DNA from: DATFJZ01 sp034660495
GTDB lineage: Bacteria > Desulfobacterota > Desulfobacteria > Desulfobacterales > Desulfobacteraceae
Assembly: GCA_034660495.1 (NCBI GenBank)
Contig: JAYEJJ010000069.1
Location: 1-5,085 of the forward strand
Reading direction: 5' to 3'
Length of the DNA: 5,085 nucleotides
The notes under the pieces are model-generated. The model had not been told where the DNA came from and ran no database searches. It worked only from the letters and a program-made list of their open reading frames with translations. Shown here piece after piece: positions 1 to 4,913 of the stretch (positions are counted from its first letter, which is position 1; each line of letters begins with the position of its first letter). The position numbers and the translations under genes are program-made.

Positions 1-287
1 GATGGTCCGGCAAGTTCAGGGGAAAGATTTCCAAGATTTGCCAGATGAACAATTCTTCTTGGATCGAGCCCCCCCGGCACCAGGGATACCGGGCAGGCTG
101 AGGTACAGATTCCGCAGGCGTAACACTACCAATTTTTTCCATTCTTCCTCGGTGGTAACTGGCAGGCTGAGGTACAGATTCCGCAGGCGTAACACTGGGT
201 GGAAAAAGAGTGTGGATCGGCCGGGTCAATGGGTTTTTTTACATCAATTACCGGATATTGCTCTTCAAGCTTTACAGTATTGGCCAT
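1..287 (-). pseudogene. HdrC-like 4Fe-4S protein, interrupted by a 69-bp repeat insertion and a TAG stop; runs off the left edge
   Basis: The start is ATG at 287 (MANTVKLEEQYPVID...), chosen because AGGAG lies 8 nt upstream. An in-frame TTG at 392 gives a longer reading but has no such site. Residues 32-42 hold a CX2CX2CX3C iron-sulfur motif (CYACGICTSAC). The first copy runs into unrelated residues (QLPPRKNGKNW) and stops at TAG (126-128). Directly after the stop, in the same frame, the motif is repeated and now followed by the expected proline (CPVS), then by GLDPRRIVHLANLG, and it stays open for 41 codons to the window edge. Removing 69 bp would give a smooth HdrC-type reading of 72 residues. 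HdrC-like proteins pass electrons between ferredoxin-type clusters and heterodisulfide or quinone-linked modules; the exact partner is outside the window. QmoC- or HdrC-type identity is inferred from the motif and the DPRRIVHLANLG context only. Confidence 0.7.
92..196. repeat. 36-bp perfect direct repeat (92-127 and 161-196) around a 33-bp unrelated spacer
   Basis: Both copies begin GGCAGGCTGAGG and end GCGTAACACT. They are identical over all 36 bases and the flanks differ immediately on both sides. The period is 69 bp, or 23 codons, so the duplication keeps the frame of the HdrC-like gene. The spacer brings the in-frame TAG, formed at its junction with one copy. The repeat encodes the cysteine motif. 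The structure resembles an insertion with a long target duplication, or the product of illegitimate recombination. It is not a simple tandem duplication, because the spacer is not part of the expected protein. Confidence 0.9.
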
Positions 288-295
288 TTTATAGA

Positions 296-300
296 CTCCT
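296..300 (-). promoter_or_regulatory. Ribosome binding site AGGAG for the HdrC-like gene
   Basis: On the minus strand AGGAG is followed by 8 nt (TCTATAAA) and then ATG at 287. This decides the start in favour of 287 over the in-frame TTG at 392. Confidence 0.7.
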
Positions 301-312
301 TTGGTTCTCAAT

Positions 313-341
313 GTTCCTGACAGGCAATTGCTGGGGGCGGC
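313..341. repeat. Dispersed 29-bp repeat, copy A
   Basis: This stretch (GTTCCTGACAGGCAATTGCTG...) matches 1195-1223 at 23 of 29 positions without gaps. The first 12 bases are identical, and all six differences are transitions. It lies just upstream of the ribosome binding site of the HdrC-like gene, in its leader. Copy A lacks the upstream partner arm that lets copy B form a long hairpin. Confidence 0.5.
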
Positions 342-439
342 GCTCGGCCCTTCCATAAAAACTTGATAACCGAGTTTCAGGAACCTTTGCAAGGCAAAAG
401 TGGCCGAAGTTATGATTAAGCCCCTCCTGGGTGTCTTTT

Positions 440-793
440 TTATGCATTTTGGGCCTCATCCAGGACCTTTCGGATCATATGGGCCATGTCAGAGCGAAGA
501 ACCGGTTTCTTTAAATACCCTTTGATACCCAGGGACGCTGATTTTTTTTCATTGATCCGTTCACTGAATCCTGTAAAGATAATAACCGGCATGTCAGGAC
601 GGATTGCCATCAGTTCTGCAGCCAGCTGGTCCCCTGTCATATTGGGCATGGCCATATCTGTGATCACCAGATCAAAGGCATTGGGGTCTGATTTAAAAAC
701 CGCCAGCGCCTCAATGCTGCCTGTCCGGAAGGTAACCTGGTACCCGAGTCGTTCCAGTATGGTTTTTTCCATTTTTACGATGGGCAGGTTCAT
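440..793 (-). pseudogene. Receiver domain lacking its N-terminus (remnant of a hybrid kinase or response regulator)
   Basis: The 117 residues cover most of a CheY-like receiver. The phospho-acceptor aspartate is D46 in DLVITDMAMPNMTG, the switch threonine is T74 in IIFTGFS, and the conserved lysine is K96 in YLKKPV. The first strand with its acidic pair (normally V-D-D-E) is absent; the protein starts within helix 1 (IVKMEKTILERLGYQV). Just upstream, another frame reads NEPA before the same helix, so dropping one C at about 782-784 would join it to an ATG at 842 that has GAGGG (849-853) 6 nt upstream. That joined product (133 aa, MQIFDSDRDYDLKSL...) still lacks the acidic pair. The TDMAMPNMTGDQLA / FTGFSERI style is typical of receivers at the C-terminus of hybrid sensor kinases in Desulfobacterota. 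I infer a fragment left by deletion, probably non-functional as phospho-acceptor because the metal-binding pair is missing. Confidence 0.65.
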
Positions 794-902
794 TCGTCAG
801 CGATTTCAGATCATAGTCCCTGTCAGAATCAAAAATCTGCATATCAATCCCTCTTTCTATGAGAAAGCCGTCAGTACTATAGCATTTTCCATATGACTTG
901 AT

Positions 903-932
903 ATTGACCATTGACCAACAAAGTGTTGTCAA
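903..932. promoter_or_regulatory. Operator-like cluster: ATTGACC twice in tandem plus an inverted copy
   Basis: ATTGACC occurs at 903-909 and 910-916. The inverted partner TGTTGTCAA at 924-932 pairs with TTGACCAACA (911-920) apart from one bulged base. It lies upstream of the receiver remnant. It may be a regulator binding site, or a hairpin followed by seven T (938-944). No plus-strand gene precedes it that would need a terminator. Confidence 0.3.
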
Positions 933-938
933 TATGAT
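911..938 (+). promoter_or_regulatory. Candidate sigma-70 promoter firing rightward into the gene-free region
   Basis: TTGACC (911-916) and TATGAT (933-938) are separated by 16 nt. Each hexamer has one mismatch to the consensus. Transcription would start near 945 and run to the right, where no convincing gene exists. It could drive a small RNA or be chance in AT-rich DNA. Confidence 0.3.
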
Positions 939-1037
939 TTTTTTACTTTATTATCAACATGTTATAATCAATCGGTCTTACTTTTATGATCGCTAAATAC
1001 TGGGATACGTAGGTTCCAAAAATGCTGCTATACTCAC

Positions 1038-1051
1038 ATAATGGCCATTAT
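1038..1051. promoter_or_regulatory. Perfect 14-bp palindrome ATAATGGCCATTAT
   Basis: The two 7-base arms match exactly with no spacer, as in a dimeric repressor site. No adjacent gene start explains it; the candidate rightward promoter is about 100 bp upstream. The function is unknown. Confidence 0.3.
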
Positions 1052-1174
1052 AAGAGCACTGCCACACAAAAAAATATCAGGTCATACGAAATATGCTATA
1101 AGCTAACAGCTTTAATGCTTTGTTGTGCCTGTCAAGGCATGGGGATTATAAAGAAACAGCGGATTAAAAGACCC

Positions 1175-1215
1175 CAGCGGTTGCCGTTGTTCCCGTTCCT
1201 GACAGGTAACCGCTG
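1175..1215. repeat. Hairpin with 11-bp stem and 19-nt loop, overlapping the dispersed repeat
   Basis: CAGCGGTTGCC (1175-1185) pairs with GGTAACCGCTG (1205-1215). The single non-Watson-Crick position would be a G-U pair in plus-strand RNA. There is no T-run close behind, so it does not look like a terminator. It may be a REP-like element or a structured part of a small RNA. Confidence 0.45.
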
Positions 1216-1223
1216 AAAGCGGC
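1195..1223. repeat. Dispersed 29-bp repeat, copy B
   Basis: It matches 313-341 at 23 of 29 positions, with only transitions between the copies. In this copy the element forms the right arm of the hairpin at 1175-1215. Confidence 0.5.
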
Positions 1224-1332
1224 AGTCTGCAGCTTCATTTTCCGTTGCGATGCTGTGCATAATCTCTGTTATAAACAACATACCGGATAGAGGGAGTAAG
1301 GTTAATTTCTTTTTCTCTTAAAAAAACAGGGG

Positions 1333-1367
1333 GATTTTATCACTTGAGGATCAAGTATCAGAAAATC
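1333..1367. repeat. Imperfect dyad downstream of degP
   Basis: ACTTGA-GGA-TCAAGT (1342-1356) is a perfect 6-bp stem. An outer pair, GATTTT (1333-1338) with AAAATC (1362-1367), extends it across an internal loop. A further small stem, AAGAC-TTTG-GTCTT (1374-1387), sits between it and the degP terminator. These may be backup terminator or 3' stability elements. Confidence 0.25.
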
Positions 1368-1390
1368 ACACAAAAGACTTTGGTCTTAAA

Positions 1391-1423
1391 AATTTATGGC
1401 GGTGCAGTCAATTCTGCACCGCC
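1391..1423 (-). terminator. Rho-independent-type terminator of degP
   Basis: A perfect 10-bp stem (1398-1407 with 1414-1423, arm GGCGGTGCAG) closes a 6-nt loop, 38 nt after the degP stop codon. In the minus-strand transcript it is followed by AUAAAUUUUU, a U-rich although interrupted tail. The stem is symmetric and could also act weakly on the plus strand, where GTTTTA follows. Confidence 0.75.
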
Positions 1424-1461
1424 ACAGTTTTATGACCTGGGGAGGGGAAACAGGAAAAAAA

Positions 1462-2889
1462 CTACCTCACAATTCCCACAGCAAAAATAAGGTTTCTGCG
1501 CTGAAATAAAAACCGGAGCCTGTCTCCCTTTTTGGTCCGGGATATCAGCTGGGCATATTGTTTAAGGTTTTCAACCCTGTGGTGATTGACCTCAAGTAAA
1601 AGATCGCCCCGTCTTATGCCGGAATCCGCTGCCTTGGTTTCCGGCTTGATGTCTGTTACCACAAGCCCTTTGGCTGAAGATGGATATCCATATTTTTCAG
1701 CATTGGACTGATCTATTTCTGTCAGCTGAAATCCCAGCTCATCAAAGCCTTCATCTGTATACACCGCACCGGGTTCTGATTCACTCCGCTTGGCCAGTTT
1801 TACATACACGTTCTTTTCCCTGCCGTCTCTGATCAGGGTCACCTTAACCCTGCTGCCAGCACCGAAACCGGCAACAGAAGAGGTCAGATCCCTTGACATG
1901 CTCACTTTTTTTCCGTCAACTGCGGTTATAATGTCCCCTGGCTTTATGCCTGCCTTGTCAGCAGGATTATCCTTGTACACCTTGGCCACCAGAACCCCGT
2001 CCTTTTCCTCTATATTGTAGTATTCAGCCAGCTCAACGGTAATATCCTGAATGGCAACCCCCATCCATCCTCTGGTCACTTCGCCTGAATCTTTTAACTG
2101 GGCGATGATTCCTTTGGCAAGGGAGGTGGGAATGGCAAACCCGATGCCCTGGCCGCTGGCAATAATGGCGGTATTGATCCCCACGACTTCACCCTGAAGA
2201 TTTAACAGGGGGCCGCCGCTGTTTCCCGGGTTAATGGAGGCATCTGTCTGGATAAAATCATCATAGGGGCCTGAGCCTAAAATTCTGCCTTTGGCACTGA
2301 CAATCCCGGCAGTAACTGTCTGTTCCAGACCAAAGGGGCTGCCAATGGCCACTACCCAGGTTCCCACCTCAAGGGAATCTGAATCCCCGATTTTCAGTGG
2401 TTCCAGATGCTCTGCATCAATTTTAATCAAGGCAAGATCGGTTGTGGCATCTGTCCCAACAATTTCTGCATCATATTCTTTTTCATCAACCAGTTTGACT
2501 GTGATCTGATCAGCGTCTTCAATCACGTGGTTATTGGTGACAATATATCCGTCACTGCTGATGATGAATCCTGATCCCAGACTTCTTTCCTTATTGTCCT
2601 GGGAAGGCCCCTGGCCCATAAAATGTTCAAAAAAATCATTGAACATATCATTGTTGCCAAAGGGCTGACCAAAAAAATGGCGGTATACCCGGCCGCCTCT
2701 TTTGGAAATTTTTACGGTCCTGATATTGACCACTGATGATTTTGCTTTTTTTGCAATTTCACTGAAACTCTGGGGTATCATGTTGACCGGTTTTGGCCAT
2801 GAACTGGCGGGCTGAAACAAGAGGGCAGCGAAAAAAAGAAAAATAAAAACAGGTATTAAAGATCGTGTAAAATGTTTACGGGTATGCAT
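1462..2889 (-). CDS. degP: Periplasmic serine protease of the Do/DegP (HtrA) family
   Basis: This is a trypsin-like protease and chaperone that degrades misfolded envelope proteins. The start is ATG at 2889, with AGGAG 7 nt upstream; an in-frame TTG at 2895 sits against that site and is rejected. This gives 475 aa, the usual length for Do proteases with two PDZ domains. Residues 1-30 form a Sec signal (basic MHTRKHFTR, then a hydrophobic stretch, cleavage probably near QPASS). The catalytic triad is H121 (TNNHVIED), D151 (TTDLALIKID) and S224 (INPGNSGGPL); the spacing fits the family. The loop GQPFGNNDMFNDFFEHFMGQ is DegQ/DegP-like. PDZ1 covers about 273-368 (GWMGV...PGDII) and PDZ2 about 384-473 (GIRRGDLLLEVN). 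It lies 196 bp downstream of the broken sensor kinase on the same strand, as in stress modules where a two-component system controls htrA. The reading frame shows no lesion, unlike the rest of the window. Confidence 0.96.
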   Translation of the reverse strand: MHTRKHFTRSLIPVFIFLFFAALLFQPASSWPKPVNMIPQSFSEIAKKAKSSVVNIRTVKISKRGGRVYRHFFGQPFGNNDMFNDFFEHFMGQGPSQDNKERSLGSGFIISSDGYIVTNNHVIEDADQITVKLVDEKEYDAEIVGTDATTDLALIKIDAEHLEPLKIGDSDSLEVGTWVVAIGSPFGLEQTVTAGIVSAKGRILGSGPYDDFIQTDASINPGNSGGPLLNLQGEVVGINTAIIASGQGIGFAIPTSLAKGIIAQLKDSGEVTRGWMGVAIQDITVELAEYYNIEEKDGVLVAKVYKDNPADKAGIKPGDIITAVDGKKVSMSRDLTSSVAGFGAGSRVKVTLIRDGREKNVYVKLAKRSESEPGAVYTDEGFDELGFQLTEIDQSNAEKYGYPSSAKGLVVTDIKPETKAADSGIRRGDLLLEVNHHRVENLKQYAQLISRTKKGDRLRFLFQRRNLIFAVGIVR

Positions 2890-2896
2890 AATCAAT

Positions 2897-2901
2897 CTCC
2901 T
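2897..2901 (-). promoter_or_regulatory. Ribosome binding site AGGAG that sets the degP start
   Basis: AGGAG is 7 nt from ATG at 2889 but only 1 nt from the in-frame TTG at 2895, so ATG is the start. A small stem, ACCGG-CAGAA-CCGGT (2905-2919), lies directly upstream and could influence access to this site. Confidence 0.8.
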
Positions 2902-2932
2902 TTTACCGGCAGAACCGGTTTTTACATGGGTT

Positions 2933-2952
2933 AATTGTTCCTGATAACAATT
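2933..2952. promoter_or_regulatory. Inverted repeat AATTGTT-N6-AACAATT in the degP leader
   Basis: The 7-bp arms are perfect around CCTGAT, 43-63 nt upstream of the degP start. It lies downstream of the promoter candidate at 3033-3060. It could be a regulator binding site or a leader hairpin. OmpR-type regulators more often bind direct repeats, so assigning it to the upstream regulator would be speculative. Confidence 0.3.
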
Positions 2953-3032
2953 CTATGGGTTAAATCTCAAAACACTCAACCGGACAGCGCCGTGCAGTGA
3001 TACATCAGCCCGGGTTTTTCAATACTGGATAA

Positions 3033-3060
3033 AGTATAATACAGAAACTTAACTTTTAAA
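3033..3060 (-). promoter_or_regulatory. Candidate degP promoter
   Basis: On the minus strand TTTAAA (3055-3060) and TATACT (3033-3038) are 16 nt apart; they match the sigma-70 hexamers at 4 and 5 of 6 positions. It sits between the kinase stop and degP and would leave a leader of about 135 nt. It would allow degP expression independent of the broken upstream genes. Confidence 0.3.
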
Positions 3061-3085
3061 TGACCCCAACATTACAATTTGGTAA

Positions 3086-4115
3086 TCATCCCCGGTTGAT
3101 CCCTTTGGGTGCCCGGGTCAGCCAACAGGTGTTATCCCTGTCAGAAAACAGGACAATTACAAACCGGCTGCCCTGCCCCGGTGTGCTGTCCACCATGATA
3201 TCCCCGCCGTGCTCCCGGATCACTGCTCTGGCAAGGCTTAACCCCAGCCCTGTGCCGCTGCTGCCCCGTACTGGATCTATCCGGTAGAAGCGTTTAAAGA
3301 TTTTTTCAAGATACTGGGGATCAATTCCCTGTCCGGTATCTTCAACTGTGATGTCAACCCGCCGGCGGTGTTTTACAGCCAGCTCAACCTTTACGTTTCC
3401 CCCTGCAGGGGTATATTTTAATGCATTGTCAATGAGATTGGATACGGCCCGCTGTATCATTCTCCGGTCCGCCATGATGGTGCAGTTTTCTTCAATTGTA
3501 TATTGAAAATCGATTTTTCTGTCCAGGGCAACCGGGAGAAAGAGTTCACAGGCGCTGGACACCAGGGCTGTAAGATCAGTCTGTTCAATGAGAAACTCCC
3601 CTTCTCCGGCATCGGTTCTGGATATGACCAGCATGGTATTGATCATATCAAGGAGGGTATCGGCCTCTTCAATGGTGGAAGCTGCCATGGCCTTAAAATC
3701 TTCCCTGCCGCCCTTCTCCATAAGGGTCACCTCTGCCAGTCCCCTTATCCGGTATATTCTTTTGCCCTTTTACAAGCTGATCCACGGCGCCCTGAGCTAC
3801 TTCGATCTTCTGCCAATAGGCCATGTGGGATGAGGCAAAGACCTCTCCGCTGGGGTAAAGCAGCCTGAAGAAAATTTTTTTTTCTCCAGCGGCCCGGGCT
3901 TCCATCACCGCCAGGTGCTTAACACCGGCAATGCCCTTAACGGAAAGAACCGCAGAAAAATGACCGGCCTTATCCTTAAGGTCCTGGTCAATACGATTGA
4001 GAATTGTCTGGGATACCAGAACATAAAAAAAAACAAAGGCAATGCATGAGGAAAGGATGAAAATACCCGCATACAGCAGGGTCAGCCTGAAGGCAAGAGA
4101 GCGGAAAACACTCAA
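3086..4115 (-). pseudogene. Sensor histidine kinase with an internal deletion removing TM2, HAMP and the histidine box
   Basis: The N-terminal part starts at TTG 4115 (AAGGGG 6 nt upstream, 1 nt after the restored stop of the regulator). It shows one membrane segment at about residues 11-34 and an extracytoplasmic piece with FFRLLYPSGEVFASS, as in CusS-type heavy-metal/envelope sensor kinases. It is convincing to about residue 120 (QLVKGQKN). In a different frame, kinase sequence resumes at RIRGLAEVTLMEKGG, which in the family comes just after the SHELRTPLT box. From there the second dimerisation helix and a complete ATPase domain follow: N-box (AVSNLIDNALKYTP), G1 (DTGQGI), F-box (IFKRFYRID), G2 (GTGLGLSLA). 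The missing part is the rest of the sensor, TM2, HAMP and the phospho-acceptor histidine. The junction lies at about 3745-3772. Roughly 100 or more residues are absent, judged from the usual family layout. Without the histidine, autophosphorylation is not expected. Confidence 0.85.
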
Positions 4116-4116
4116 A

Positions 4117-4800
4117 TCAGGCCCCTTTCCTTAACACATACCTGCCCCCCGGATGGTATGGATAAGCCTTGAATCAAAATGCTTGTCTAGTTTGTCACGC
4201 AGCCTGCAGATCCGGGCTTCCACCACATTGGTCATGGGATCAAAATTATAATTCCACACATGTTCCATGATCATGGTTTTGGACACCACCCGCTCCTGGT
4301 TTCTCATGAGATACTCCAGCAGAGAAAATTCAAGGGGTTGAAGATCAATGATTTGGCCGTTTCTTTTTACTTCTTACTTCACGTTTGAACAGGTCCATGA
4401 CAAGATCCCCGTAGGAAAGAGTTGAAGATTCAGTAGTCCCCGTAGCCCGCCGTATCAGGGCCTGGATTTTTGCCAGAAGCTCTGAAAAGGCAAAGGGCTT
4501 GGTCAGATAGTCATCTGCTCCGGCCTCAAGGCCCCTGACCCGGTCCGAAACCCTGTCCTTTGCACTGAGAATAATCACCGGTGTATTGATGTTCTCTGCT
4601 CTGATCTGTTTTATCAGATCAATGCCGTCCACCCTGGGCAGCATAATGTCCACGATCATGACATCATAGCGCTCATACAGGGCAAGGCTCACCCCTTCTT
4701 CTCCGTCTGCTGCCCTGTCAACCGCAAACCCTGCGGACATCAGCTTTTTTAAAACAAAATCAACAATTTTATCGTCATCTTCAACAAAAAGGATTTTCAT
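4117..4800 (-). pseudogene. OmpR-family response regulator with a 7-bp duplication frameshift and a one-base loss near the end
   Basis: The start is ATG at 4800 (MKILFVEDDDKIVDFVL). The receiver is complete: acidic E7/D8/D9, phospho-acceptor D51 (VDIMLPRVDG), S79, K101 (LTKPFAFSELLA). The frame fails after LFKREV at a tandem TTACTTC pair (4367-4380 on the plus strand) and stops at 4345. Dropping one unit gives REVKRNGQIIDLQPLEFSLL and then a full winged-helix domain through LIHTIRGAG. That frame ends early at TAA (4131-4133). Restoring one T near 4137-4139 gives GYVLRKGA and a stop at 4117, next to the kinase start. The repaired length is 225 aa, normal for the family. As read, the product is a 151-residue receiver with no DNA-binding domain. 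It is closest in style to CusR/CopR/CpxR-like regulators; the signal is unknown. It lies head to tail with the kinase and degP. Confidence 0.9.
4367..4380. repeat. Tandem 7-bp duplication (TTACTTC twice) inside the response regulator
   Basis: Two exact, adjacent TTACTTC units (GAAGTAA on the coding strand) coincide with the point where the regulator frame breaks. Because 7 is not a multiple of 3, each gain or loss of a unit toggles the frame. One unit gives the canonical sequence; two units give a truncated product. Confidence 0.9.
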
Positions 4801-4913
4801 CTGTTTATCCGTCCCAAATAATCATTCTTCAATGATCAGGTTTTTTATTGGCTGTTTCATATAACCCACATGATGCGCAACATCACAACGAAGGATGAAA
4901 CTTGAAAGAGGAC
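4801..4913. other. Leader region of the two-component genes, no clear gene
   Basis: It holds a hairpin, ATCATT-CTTC-AATGAT (4821-4836), 21 nt before the regulator start, and a small dyad TGATG-CGCAA-CATCA (4871-4885). On the minus strand a 30-codon open frame (4822-4914) follows the TAA at the edge of the heptamer tract. It contains an ATG at 4860 that would encode 12 residues (MKQPIKNLIIEE). No strong ribosome binding site supports it. The regulator itself has only a weak site (GGGACGG) before ATG 4800. I cannot point to a confident promoter. Confidence 0.35.

Larger units (their letters stand above)
933..1397. other. Gene-free region with dyads and a dispersed repeat
   Basis: No reading frame here has protein-like composition together with a ribosome binding site. 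A 64-codon plus frame at 1022-1216 has no recognisable domain and overlaps a hairpin, so I leave it out. The region holds a 14-bp palindrome (1038-1051), a long hairpin overlapping a dispersed repeat (1175-1223), and two further dyads downstream of degP (1333-1367 and 1374-1387). The left half is AT-rich (about 940-1100), while 1160-1240 is richer in GC. Confidence 0.55.

Noticed and set aside
92..196. Minimal CRISPR array (36-bp repeat, 33-bp spacer, 36-bp repeat)
   Set aside because: The lengths fit, but the repeat encodes the CX2CX2CX3C motif of the HdrC-like gene in frame and has no clear stem. There are only two copies and no cas gene nearby, so it is a duplication inside a gene.
2..358. 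Plus-strand frame of 118 codons over the HdrC-like gene
   Set aside because: It lies antisense to a clear iron-sulfur coding frame, contains the 36-bp repeat twice as meaningless peptide, and has no ribosome binding site.
288..392. Longer start of the HdrC-like protein at TTG 392
   Set aside because: The extra residues overlap the dispersed repeat and resemble no family, and a good AGGAG site sits 8 nt before ATG 287.
486..896. Plus-strand frame of 136 codons
   Set aside because: It is antisense to the receiver domain, whose conserved residues are unambiguous on the minus strand.
938..968. Plus-strand promoter with TATAAT at 963-968
   Set aside because: The -10 is perfect, but there is no usable -35 at 16-18 nt upstream in the T-rich stretch, and no gene follows.
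1022..1216. Plus-strand small protein of 64 residues
   Set aside because: It has no recognised domain and no ribosome binding site, and its end lies in the hairpin and dispersed repeat.
3503..3868. Plus-strand frames over the kinase junction
   Set aside because: They are antisense to kinase coding sequence and show no domain signature.
4821..4850. Plus-strand terminator (ATCATT hairpin followed by a T-run)
   Set aside because: The stem is short and AT-only, four bases separate it from the T-run, and no plus-strand gene precedes it.
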